Positions 38,361-46,145 of a stretch of 64,000 nucleotides of DNA are shown here, in pieces (position 1 is the stretch's first letter; each line of letters begins with the position of its first letter). The stretch is taken from contig CAJTTI010000011.1 in NCBI GenBank assembly GCA_910579225.1, positions 47,770-111,769 of the forward strand, read 5' to 3'. The translations under genes and the position numbers were made by a program. A model generated the notes under the pieces. That model was given only the letters and a program-made list of their open reading frames with translations, did no database searches and was not told the DNA's origin. Source of the DNA: an uncultured Lachnospiraceae bacterium. GTDB taxonomy: Bacteria; Bacillota; Clostridia; Lachnospirales; Lachnospiraceae.

Positions 38361-39341
38361 TTATTTTGCACTGTATTTTATAATGAGAAGTTCCACGCTG
38401 ATCTGATCTCCGATTCGTCCGGTTTTCACTTTCTCTTCTGTATCCACGCATTCCTCCAATGCCTGGCGCAGCTGCTCCCTGGAATATTTTTTACATTGAG
38501 CCATATATTTTCCCAGCGCAAAAGGAGGTATTCCTGCCGCCTTCGCCATCTCTCCTTTTTCCATACCCTGTCCGGATAATTCCTTCAGCTGAAACAGCTG
38601 GTTAAACTGTCTTACAATCAGCGCAAGAATCCGCATGGGAGACTCTTTCATGGCCAGCAGGTCTGCATACAGATCCAGCGCCCGCCTCTGATCCTTGTCT
38701 GTAATGGCCTGAATCATATCAAATATCCGGTTCTCTGTCTGCTCTGTACAGACTGCCTCCACATCTTCTGTGGTGATTATTCCTTTTCCCATAGTATAGC
38801 ACAGAAGTTTCTCCAATTCCCGGTCAATCCGCTCCATATCTGCACCTGTACGTCCCAGAAATACATGCATGGTCTCTTCTGTAATATTTTTTCCTTCCTT
38901 CTTCAGGGTCCCAAGAACCCACCGGGTCAGAGTACGGGTATCCTGGCGCTTGAATTCCACCACCCGTCCGGTTTTCTTAACCGCCTTGTACAGTCTTCCC
39001 CGCTTATCCACCTCTGACTCTGACAAAATCAGGCAGGTGCTTTCTGGAATCTCCGGAATATAGTCGGCCAGCTCCGGACACGCATTCTTGGCAAATCCGC
39101 TGTCCCGAAGCTTGATCACCCGGCGGTCAGCGAAAAAAGGCATTGTCTCTGCCAGATCAATAATCTCCTTCGGATTGATGCCCTTTTCTTCAAAAGAAGC
39201 TGTATTCATGGTATCTTCCGGCGGAAGGAGGGCGTTTCGGAGCTTTTTCTCATACTGGTTCCTCAGATAGATCTCCTCTCCGGTCAGAAGGTACACCCGT
39301 TTAAAATTTCCGCTTTTGATATCTTCCATTAATGTTTTCAT
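38361..39341 (-). CDS. holA: DNA polymerase III delta subunit
   Basis: 326 residues, usual for HolA. The start LMEDIKSGNFKRVYLLTGEEIYL matches the family; FAKNACPELADYI, RLDREL-type helices (DMERIDRELEKLLCY) and the C-terminal QFNQLFQLKEL follow. It opens the beta clamp within the clamp loader. rpsT lies beside it in convergent orientation, as in many Firmicutes. Confidence 0.93.
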   Translation of the reverse strand: MKTLMEDIKSGNFKRVYLLTGEEIYLRNQYEKKLRNALLPPEDTMNTASFEEKGINPKEIIDLAETMPFFADRRVIKLRDSGFAKNACPELADYIPEIPESTCLILSESEVDKRGRLYKAVKKTGRVVEFKRQDTRTLTRWVLGTLKKEGKNITEETMHVFLGRTGADMERIDRELEKLLCYTMGKGIITTEDVEAVCTEQTENRIFDMIQAITDKDQRRALDLYADLLAMKESPMRILALIVRQFNQLFQLKELSGQGMEKGEMAKAAGIPPFALGKYMAQCKKYSREQLRQALEECVDTEEKVKTGRIGDQISVELLIIKYSAK

Positions 39342-39472
39342 AAATCTACGCTTTCTTACTCTTACTGATCTGCATGATATGGTGTTTTTACAGCTCTTTT
39401 TTTAACTATTGTATCATTTTAGCATGAGTGTGCTTCCCAGGCAAGGTCCGTTGGAAAACTTTGATATTTCCA

Positions 39473-41698
39473 TTATTTCTTTTCACCTGTTGAATCCTTT
39501 ATACTTTTTACCTGTACATTTTTTCCGTCGGTCCATACGCGGATTGCGCCACATTCTCTGGTAACATATACTTTGCTCCCTGCTTCTTTCAGCCTTTGGA
39601 GCGTCTCTTCTCCCGGATGTCCGTAACGATTCGTGGCGCTGCAGGAGATCAGGCTGACCACAGGCTTTGTTTTCTCAAGAAATGCTGCTGTGGAAGAATG
39701 TCTGGAGCCATGGTGCGCCGTTTTCAGAATCTCTATCTCCCGTAAAAGCCCTGAAGACACAAGCTCTGCTTCTGTCGCTTTACCGATATCTCCGGTAAAA
39801 AGCATCTGAAAATCCCCGTACTCCGCCATCAGTACCAGAGAAAGGTCATTCCGGTCTTCGGATACGGCGGAGGCTTTCGGATACAGGCACGTAAGGGAAA
39901 ACTTTTCGCCATACAGCATATCCCCGGTTCCCATATAATGAACCGGGATCCCTGCTTCCAGAAAAAGCGCTTCCATTTCTTCATAAGCTTCATCCTTCAT
40001 AGAGAGCTTTGGAAATACTGCATGTTCAATCCGGATGCCCCCGCTGCTCCTGCTGTCCTCCACAAGCTCCTTTACTCCATTTATATGATCCTGGTCCATA
40101 TGAGATATAAACAGATAGTCCAGTCTTCCGACTCCTGACCATTTCAGAAACGGCAACAGCCGAAAAGCACCCACCTGCTTTACATTGGAACTTCCACTGT
40201 CATACAGACAGGTAATTCCTTCAGGAGTCCTGAAGAACAGACTGTCTCCCTGCCCCACATCCAGCATATAAATCTCCAGTCCATATCGTACTCTGACGCA
40301 TAGCAGGCACAGACACAGGAACAGAGGACATAAACTCATGTACAGTATATACCTGTGCGGCCGGAACTTCTCCTGTTTTCTCCAATATTTTTTACGACGT
40401 TTTTCCCGGTACAGAAGTATCAGCCCCACCGTCAGCACCATATAATACAACATGAGTTTCCAAACTGACGGATTTCCGATTGTCAAAAGGGCCCCTGGAA
40501 AAGCCAGACACTTCCTGCCGGTCCATTCATAAAATTCTAAAATCATGCGACAGGGAACAGCCAACGCCCGGGCCAGCGGAAGGCAGACAAGTCCTGAGAG
40601 ACCACACAGAATCCCGCATATCATCAAAAGGCTCATAAGCGGGATTACCAGTAGATTCAGCAACGTAGAATATAAAGGGTATTCATAAAAAGTACAAAGC
40701 AATATGGGAAACGTAATCATCAGGACAGAGATGCTCACTGACAGCGCCTGCCTTATCTGTCCGGTTTTCTTTTTATACAATTTCCAAATGGGGGAGAACA
40801 GGGCAATGGCAAGTACTGCCCCAAAAGAAAGAAGAAATGCACTTTGTCTGGCATTCAGAGGATTTATCACCATCAAAGTCAGCGCTGACAGACCGATTGC
40901 CGTCAGCATATCGTAAGTCCGTCCGATCAGATCTGCCAGAATCGCCATACTGCACATAATCGCTGCACGAACGGCAGATATGGAACTTCCCGTCATCCAT
41001 GCATAAGAGAGTAAAAAAACTATGGAGGGAATGCCCGACCATATATAGGAACCGGTGATCTTCCGAAGCAGGCGGTAAAACCCCATACCTACCAGAGACA
41101 GATGCAGCCCTGAAATGGCCAGCACATGGGAGATCCCGTTTCGCTGATAGAGTTCCTTCACTTCTGTATCCAGGTCTTCTTTGTGTCCCAGTATCATAGC
41201 CTGTATCAGCCCACTGTCTTTTTCATTCAACACCTGCTTATACACATCTCCAAATCGGCTGCTGAGAGACAGAAGGCCTTCTCTCACCGGCGCCGGATGC
41301 AATGCCAGTGCTTTGGACCTTTTGGCATACAGGGTATAGGAGATTCCTTTTGCTCCATAGTAAAGTCTGCTGTTAAATTGTCCCGGATTGGTTGGTTCTT
41401 CGATTGGATAAATGGTTCCTGACAAGGACAGATCGGTTCCTACCGGATATTCCTGAATCTCTTCTGTATATACAAGCATCTGTTTGACTTTAAACTGTCC
41501 ATATACGCTTTGCACCTGACAGTCTGTCAGACAGATCTGCATTTTTTCATCTTTTATCGTCCACCGGCTGACCTGCCCGGTAACCTGAGCTTCGCACTTT
41601 TCTGATATCTGCCGGTATTCATAGAAGAATCCTGCAGGAATCAGCTGCAAAATCAGGAATACCAGCAGCGCCAGACATGCAATTGGCCGCTGCTTCAT
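39473..41698 (-). CDS. comEC: DNA internalisation protein ComEC/Rec2
   Basis: 741 residues. Several TM helices flank the Competence domain (HVLAISGLHLSLVGMGFYRL), and the C-terminal metallo-beta-lactamase domain has MLDVGQGDSLFF, SHMDQDHINGV (metal ligands) and TAHHGSRHS. It forms the channel for single-stranded DNA uptake. It overlaps the upstream GerMN gene by 4 nt (ATGA) and lies close to holA, a conserved order. Confidence 0.95.
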   Translation of the reverse strand: MKQRPIACLALLVFLILQLIPAGFFYEYRQISEKCEAQVTGQVSRWTIKDEKMQICLTDCQVQSVYGQFKVKQMLVYTEEIQEYPVGTDLSLSGTIYPIEEPTNPGQFNSRLYYGAKGISYTLYAKRSKALALHPAPVREGLLSLSSRFGDVYKQVLNEKDSGLIQAMILGHKEDLDTEVKELYQRNGISHVLAISGLHLSLVGMGFYRLLRKITGSYIWSGIPSIVFLLSYAWMTGSSISAVRAAIMCSMAILADLIGRTYDMLTAIGLSALTLMVINPLNARQSAFLLSFGAVLAIALFSPIWKLYKKKTGQIRQALSVSISVLMITFPILLCTFYEYPLYSTLLNLLVIPLMSLLMICGILCGLSGLVCLPLARALAVPCRMILEFYEWTGRKCLAFPGALLTIGNPSVWKLMLYYMVLTVGLILLYREKRRKKYWRKQEKFRPHRYILYMSLCPLFLCLCLLCVRVRYGLEIYMLDVGQGDSLFFRTPEGITCLYDSGSSNVKQVGAFRLLPFLKWSGVGRLDYLFISHMDQDHINGVKELVEDSRSSGGIRIEHAVFPKLSMKDEAYEEMEALFLEAGIPVHYMGTGDMLYGEKFSLTCLYPKASAVSEDRNDLSLVLMAEYGDFQMLFTGDIGKATEAELVSSGLLREIEILKTAHHGSRHSSTAAFLEKTKPVVSLISCSATNRYGHPGEETLQRLKEAGSKVYVTRECGAIRVWTDGKNVQVKSIKDSTGEKK

Positions 41699-42609
41699 TC
41701 CACTAGCTCCTCATTTTTCTCAAATATGGTATCAAAACTGATACTTTCCCGAAATATCCGGTTTGTCTCTCCATTGATACTGATCTGTACTTTCTGTGCA
41801 TCTGTATTTTGAATCAGAGAATTTACAATCGAATAAACAGGAATACTCTCTGTTACATTGTAACCCGTTTGCAGAAATCCTTCATCCAGGTTTACATAAC
41901 ATATTCCATCCCTGACTGATACGCTGACCAGTTTCGTATTCTCCGGTATGGTCGGATAGACGCCCTCATAAGGCGGACCCGCAATCAGTCGTTCCACAAT
42001 CAGCTTTTCCACTGAAATATTGCTATTATATTCCATGGGTACCCGCTGAGTAACCAGCCGGTTCCCCGCTTCATTGGTGTAATAAAGCGTCAAATCTGCG
42101 GTTCGGTAAGCATTGATCTCCTCTCCCGCATTCTCAATAAACTGCTCTTCATTCATCAAACCGACTGCCTTTCCCTTTAGGTCCATCAAGGGTTGACCAT
42201 CCACCCGGAAGCCAATGTAGTCGATATCTGGAATCTGACATAGGGTCCGTACCAGGGCTGCCCGACACAAAACCTCATATACTTTCGGCATATCCATATA
42301 TTCTATCGAAAAATTCAGATACAGCTGGTTATGTTCTATCTCGTATCCTTCGATACGCACATTATCCGGAAGTACCGGTTTATGAAGATCATCTTCCGGT
42401 CTTTCGCGCAGAAGTTCCAGCGCTTCTTTCAAAAGCCCTTCTGTATTCTTTGCCTGCAGCTCCTTATATTCACAATCCAGCCTGGTCTCTTCCTTATTCA
42501 TGTACCAGATCTGATATCCGCTTTGCTCCGTCTCACTGGTTTGCCCGCATCCAGCTGCCAGCAGACACAAAAAACACAGAAGAACAAACATCCCTGTCTT
42601 CCTTACCAT
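41695..42609 (-). CDS. GerMN domain lipoprotein
   Basis: 304 residues with lipobox LLAAGC (C21). Two GerMN-type modules can be seen: one with QLYLNFSIEYMDMP and one with ICYVNLDEGFLQTG. GerM-like proteins support sporulation and germination complexes at the membrane. The gene is translationally coupled to comEC. It is the last clear chromosomal gene before the mobile element. Confidence 0.88.
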   Translation of the reverse strand: MVRKTGMFVLLCFLCLLAAGCGQTSETEQSGYQIWYMNKEETRLDCEYKELQAKNTEGLLKEALELLRERPEDDLHKPVLPDNVRIEGYEIEHNQLYLNFSIEYMDMPKVYEVLCRAALVRTLCQIPDIDYIGFRVDGQPLMDLKGKAVGLMNEEQFIENAGEEINAYRTADLTLYYTNEAGNRLVTQRVPMEYNSNISVEKLIVERLIAGPPYEGVYPTIPENTKLVSVSVRDGICYVNLDEGFLQTGYNVTESIPVYSIVNSLIQNTDAQKVQISINGETNRIFRESISFDTIFEKNEELVE

Positions 42610-42763
42610 ATAACCACGTCGCTTTCTCCACTCATATTATTTAAGAATACCCCATTTTATAGGGGTATTCTTTGGTTTTCGTGTTCAAAATAAACATATC
42701 AGTGCGTTTTTGATAATCTTATCTAAGCTGTAATTACTTAGACTTTTATCCCCTTCTACACGA

Positions 42764-42789
42764 TGCACCATTTTGCACCTAAATGCACC
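42764..42789 (+). repeat. Three TGCACC direct repeats, 10-bp phase
   Basis: TGCACC occurs at 42764, 42774 and 42784, that is, exactly one per helical turn. Such spacing is typical of protein binding arrays (iterons or arm sites). Confidence 0.7.
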
Positions 42790-42952
42790 CCGATCCTTAA
42801 AAGGCATTTATAAAGCACTGTATAAGTTTATAGTTATCTTAAAAAGATTATACTTCAAATTATCCGCTGAAACAAGAAAAGTTTTCGCTTTGTAGAAGTG
42901 TTATGCCCACACATCAGGGGTATTAGCACTTATACTGCTTAAGTTTTCACGG

Positions 42953-42997
42953 ATGTATACCTGGGTACAGATAACACCTATGTACCCAGGTATACAT
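42953..42997. repeat. 16-bp perfect inverted repeat
   Basis: ATGTATACCTGGGTAC (42953-42968) and its exact reverse complement (42982-42997) flank a 13-nt loop. It lies 10 nt beyond the stop of the sigma-like gene. No T run follows on either strand, so a simple terminator is not favoured. Confidence 0.85.
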
Positions 42998-43006
42998 ATC
43001 AAAATA

Positions 43007-43504
43007 CTATTTTATGTATTCTCGCTTTAAATACTCTGGGAGAATTTTTTCCAAACTCTCACGCAGTCTTCTTATCCTTCTCGATATATCAGAGGGGCAC
43101 TTCCCTAATTTTTTAGCTGCCTCCGATTGATTCAAACCGTCTACAACTAACATCGTCAATAGCTCGATTTCGATCTCATTTAAGGATTTAAGCCACATAA
43201 CTATCTCAGGTGTTGCAATATCATCGATCCAGGAATAACGTCCACAGCCACTAAACTCATCCTGTGTCATGCCAGATTGATACATCGCATAACTCAATGA
43301 TAATAGCCTCTTTTCACCTTCTTCTTCGTTGTAAGATAAAGTATGTTTAGCAAAGCGTCTATCCCCGTTGAGTTCATCGAGCCACATCCGATATATTTCG
43401 GATATTTGTTGATCTGACATTTCAGCCTCTTTACAAATTTTTGCAGTCTCTTCCCATTTTTTCTCCATAATTTTGCGATGATAAGCATAAATAAAGCTTG
43501 CCAT
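43007..43504 (-). CDS. Sigma-70-like/HTH regulator of mobile element
   Basis: 165 residues from ATG 43504 with AAGGAGCCGGTT upstream. Helical throughout. The C-terminal third, IEIELLTMLVVDGLNQSEAAKKLGKCPSDISRRIRRLRESL, resembles sigma region 4 or a LuxR-type helix-turn-helix. Related short sigma-like genes are common at the left end of clostridial conjugative elements. A structured leader precedes it, which suggests post-transcriptional control. Confidence 0.7.
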   Translation of the reverse strand: MASFIYAYHRKIMEKKWEETAKICKEAEMSDQQISEIYRMWLDELNGDRRFAKHTLSYNEEEGEKRLLSLSYAMYQSGMTQDEFSGCGRYSWIDDIATPEIVMWLKSLNEIEIELLTMLVVDGLNQSEAAKKLGKCPSDISRRIRRLRESLEKILPEYLKREYIK

Positions 43505-43564
43505 AACCGGCTCCTTTCTTAGTGGCGGTGTTCCGTCGAGCCGTTTATGGTAGGATTCCTTTCC

Positions 43565-43657
43565 TGAGACGCCAAAGAACGGCAGCACGGAACACCAAAC
43601 ATTTGTTCTTTTGATGTCCTCCGCACTGCCGTCTCAAAATTCTGATAAACTCAGAAT
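43565..43657 (-). ncRNA. Structured leader upstream of the sigma-like gene
   Basis: On the minus strand TGAGACG (43636-43630) pairs with CGTCTCA (43571-43565), and GGCAGTGCGGA (43630-43620) pairs with TCCGTGCTGCC (43591-43581) using two G-U wobbles. A second perfect 7-bp hairpin (ATTCTGA/TCAGAAT) lies at 43657-43639. GGTGTTCCGT at 43596-43587 (with its complement at 43536-43527) offers a competing pairing. The wobbles exist only on the minus-strand RNA. Confidence 0.5.
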
Positions 43658-43696
43658 CGCGGTCTCACGGGATTATTAAGTTGTTATTGTTACCTT

Positions 43697-43876
43697 TTAC
43701 TTTGCATTGCGTATTCTGCCACGGAGTATTTTGATTGGTATTCCCGGTCCAATGATAATTTGCACAACATATTCGCCATCCTTGATTTCTATCACCCCCT
43801 TATCGACATAATGCTTGGCCGCTAGATGCCCTCCGATGTGTCGGACTTCCATTACTGATATGTTTGTTTTCTGCAT
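43697..43876 (-). CDS. Small conserved mobile-element protein, 59 residues
   Basis: From ATG 43876 with CGGAGGTAAACATT upstream. MEVRHIGGHLAAKHYVDKG and a basic C-terminus (KILRGRIRNAK) suggest a small regulator or nucleic-acid-binding protein. I recognise it only as a type found next to sigma-like genes in clostridial elements; no function is assigned. A longer reading to 44083 lacks a ribosome site. Confidence 0.6.
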   Translation of the reverse strand: MQKTNISVMEVRHIGGHLAAKHYVDKGVIEIKDGEYVVQIIIGPGIPIKILRGRIRNAK

Positions 43877-43956
43877 AATGTTTACCTCCGTATTCTTATT
43901 TGGGTTATTCTGTAGTGACAATATGACCATACACCTAAATTGAAGTGATGAGAGAT

Positions 43957-44000
43957 TTCGAATAAATTCGATTTTTTTTTTCGTGTTCGAAAAAATTCGA
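43957..44000. repeat. Phased TTCGA repeats, putative operator
   Basis: Two near-identical 15-mers, TTCGAATAAATTCGA (43957) and TTCGAAAAAATTCGA (43986), each contain TTCGA twice at 10-bp spacing. They lie upstream of the small gene at 43697-43876 and about 70 bp from the plus-strand promoter, suggesting shared control by one regulator. Confidence 0.6.
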
Positions 44001-44066
44001 AAACCAGATAAAAGCAGATGCCAGTGTTTAAGGTATGCTAAAGCGTTATTTCTAGCATAAAAAGTA

Positions 44067-44112
44067 TTGACAAAAACGAACATGTGTGCTATTATGGTTA
44101 GTATAGACTAAC
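44067..44112 (+). promoter_or_regulatory. Consensus sigma-A promoter with downstream palindrome
   Basis: TTGACA (44067-44072), 17-nt spacer, TATTAT (44090-44095). GTTAGTATAGACTAAC (44097-44112), a 6-bp inverted repeat with a 4-bp centre, covers the expected start site and looks like a repressor operator. Confidence 0.8.
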
Positions 44113-44167
44113 TTGTTTATGTACATTAACGCTTCTATCAACATATCTGGATATATTCATCTGCCCC

Positions 44168-44224
44168 TGATTATTGCGGAATTCACTTCTTTTCTTCGGA
44201 AAATAGGTGATGACGCAATAATCA
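44168..44224 (+). ncRNA. 5' leader hairpin capped by a UUCG tetraloop
   Basis: TGATTATTGCG (44168) pairs perfectly with CGCAATAATCA (44214-44224). Inside, TCAC/GTGA and TTTTC(TTCG)GAAAA stack above small internal loops. The hairpin ends about 20 nt before the ribosome site (AAGGGGG) of the gene at 44258, so it should influence translation or mRNA stability. Confidence 0.65.
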
Positions 44225-44257
44225 AATAAAGACAATTTTATTCAAGGGGGTAAAATC

Positions 44258-44836
44258 ATGAGAATGATACAATATGACGTGAAGTTAAACAGAGATAACG
44301 GTACTGGATACTATGTATCAAGCTGTAATAACGAGGAAGATGTACGTCTTTTTAGTAACAAGGGTCAACCCATAGAAATGAAAATCTTAACCCATTACGG
44401 CGACTTAATTCCTAACATTAATGCTTTTGGCGAATCAAAGGAGTTTAGAAGAAAGCTCGAAAAAGAATTCCAGGATCACCTGGAAGAGATATTTCTGGGA
44501 AAGTACTTAGACTGGCGTCTAACCTCATTTGAAGTCTGTGCAGAAAGTGTTATTTTAGGATATTATAAACCAGATAGTGGATTAAATGTTTCGGTAATTC
44601 TTAGCGCAGTGAATGTTCTTCAAGCAGAGTTTTTTGTTCCGGGAAGAAGCAAAAACTCTATAGAGAAATATACGATTCGGCAGGGTAACTCAGATTATGG
44701 AAACGGTATGACACATAGTTATGCAGAAGTAGTAGAGCAGATTAATGGCGTCAGGCGCGACTTGAGGTTTACGTACAACGGCAATGATAAGCCGTCTGTT
44801 GACTGTTATGTTACTATCACAGAATATGTTGGTTAA
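44258..44836 (+). CDS. Hypothetical mobile-element cargo protein
   Basis: Not recognised. 192 residues, soluble, no signal peptide, mixed alpha/beta: a first part (1-100) with EFRRKLEKEFQDHLEEIFLGKYLDW and a second part rich in beta segments ending DCYVTITEYVG. A strong promoter, an operator-like palindrome and a leader hairpin precede it and a terminator follows, so it is an independent, tightly controlled unit. AT-rich codon use fits the element. Confidence 0.65.
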   Translation: MRMIQYDVKLNRDNGTGYYVSSCNNEEDVRLFSNKGQPIEMKILTHYGDLIPNINAFGESKEFRRKLEKEFQDHLEEIFLGKYLDWRLTSFEVCAESVILGYYKPDSGLNVSVILSAVNVLQAEFFVPGRSKNSIEKYTIRQGNSDYGNGMTHSYAEVVEQINGVRRDLRFTYNGNDKPSVDCYVTITEYVG

Positions 44837-44845
44837 TGCGCTTAT

Positions 44846-44880
44846 GCCCATTTCTTAAATTTGACAGGAATGGGCTTTTT
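44846..44880 (+). terminator. Intrinsic terminator
   Basis: GCCCATT pairs with AATGGGC and is followed by TTTTT, 10 nt after the stop of the gene at 44258-44836. Confidence 0.85.
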
Positions 44881-44966
44881 CATATTTTATTCAATTTCCT
44901 TTCTAAATTACGCCAATTATGGTATAATTTACATTATCAGAATATTCTATATGGGGCGGTACTAAT

Positions 44967-46145
44967 ATGAGAAAGAGTATTCCTTCTGAAGAGATAGATG
45001 AGAAAACTGATTTTTTTAAAAAAATGGTTGCATTACGCTTAGATATTGATTTGATATATGAAATTGTAAAGTTGCTTGAAGGTATCTCTATTGATAATCG
45101 AGATGAACAATCCCGTGATTTCGGAATATCCTATGTTATAAAATTTTTAGAAAAATATTGTATGAGTAAAGATGATTATGAATTCATGCTTGCCATATAC
45201 GGATTTTTAGAAAAGTTTACATACGAAGATTATCGATTCTATGAAGCGCGAATAACAGCCTATTGGCAATATGTCTGCAAATATAAAACACATAAATTTA
45301 TTAAGACTAGCTGGGGCTGTACAAGTGTTCCAGGTATGTTAAGAGATGAATACAAAAGAATCATTGGATATTTAGATAAGAAAACCCAAGAAATAAAAAA
45401 TGCAAATAACAATAAATTAGGTATTATAGAAGAAGTTCCTAAAAAACTAGAATTTCCCAAACCAAGAAAAATTGAAAATACTATAGACACATTAAAAAAT
45501 GGTACTTCGTATATAAATCCAAATAATGAGTCGGAAAATCATCAACCGAATGCTGAACATAATACAGAATTAAAAAATGAAACATTAAAAAGCCCTTCGC
45601 CCAAACCCCTAGAACCTGAAATTAGCCTGACAAACAAGAATAGTATTGAGCAGGAAGGAAACGAACAGAAGAGCCCTGACACGAATAACATATCAATATG
45701 TGAGGAGGCGCAGGATACATCAACTAAAAACAGTGGCATACAAGTATCAACCAATGCAAACAATAGAGAGCATAATCTGCAAGAAACATTCTTTATTGGA
45801 CTATTCCCCGATGAATCACCTGAGCCATCTATGTCACCTAATAAATTATCTGTGATAAAGAAATCGCTAAAGAATATATTGGGCGTTATTGTTTATACCA
45901 TATTTGTAGTTAAAATTACAATTATCATTTTTACTGAAATACAACAAAAAAACCAACCAGATAAGACTCGACGCCAGCTCGAATTTGAAAATATGGATAG
46001 ACAACTTTCCAGTGAATTTTGCATAAATGGAAGAACTGAAATGACTCGTTCTTATTGGAATGATGAGACAGGGCAGACAGAAACAATATCTCTTTTTGTC
46101 GGAGAAGAGGTAAACGGAGGAACTATAGATGCGGAAAATAATTAA
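44967..46145 (+). CDS. Single-TM protein of unknown family, upstream of a DUF11 surface protein
   Basis: Not recognised. 392 residues: a helical N-terminal domain (1-145), a long Asn/Ser/Pro/Glu-rich linker (about 150-290), one TM helix (about 302-322, NILGVIVYTIFVVKITIIIF) and a 70-residue C-terminal tail. No signal peptide, so the N-terminal domain is probably cytoplasmic and the tail outside. The last 17 nt overlap the start of the DUF11-type surface gene, so the two are likely coupled. Codon use is AT-rich, unlike the gene it overlaps. Confidence 0.7.
   Translation: MRKSIPSEEIDEKTDFFKKMVALRLDIDLIYEIVKLLEGISIDNRDEQSRDFGISYVIKFLEKYCMSKDDYEFMLAIYGFLEKFTYEDYRFYEARITAYWQYVCKYKTHKFIKTSWGCTSVPGMLRDEYKRIIGYLDKKTQEIKNANNNKLGIIEEVPKKLEFPKPRKIENTIDTLKNGTSYINPNNESENHQPNAEHNTELKNETLKSPSPKPLEPEISLTNKNSIEQEGNEQKSPDTNNISICEEAQDTSTKNSGIQVSTNANNREHNLQETFFIGLFPDESPEPSMSPNKLSVIKKSLKNILGVIVYTIFVVKITIIIFTEIQQKNQPDKTRRQLEFENMDRQLSSEFCINGRTEMTRSYWNDETGQTETISLFVGEEVNGGTIDAENN

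Larger units (their letters stand above)
42610..43006. other. 397-nt junction region between chromosome and mobile element
   Basis: No ORF is supported. It contains a hairpin at 42643-42672 (AAGAATACCCC/GGGGTATTCTT), three TGCACC repeats at exact 10-bp spacing (42764, 42774, 42784), and a 16-bp perfect inverted repeat (42953-42968 with 42982-42997). Base composition turns AT-rich here. An attachment site may lie within, but its exact position is not visible. Confidence 0.5.
43877..44257. other. 381-nt divergent control region
   Basis: It separates the minus-strand regulator genes from plus-strand cargo. Contents: four TTCGA elements (43957, 43967, 43986, 43996), a consensus promoter (44067-44095), a 16-bp palindrome and a 57-nt leader hairpin. 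No additional ORF is supported. Confidence 0.7.

Noticed and set aside
42643..42672. Att site at the hairpin AAGAATACCCC/GGGGTATTCTT
   Set aside because: No second copy was found in the window and serine recombinase att cores are very short; the hairpin alone is not evidence.
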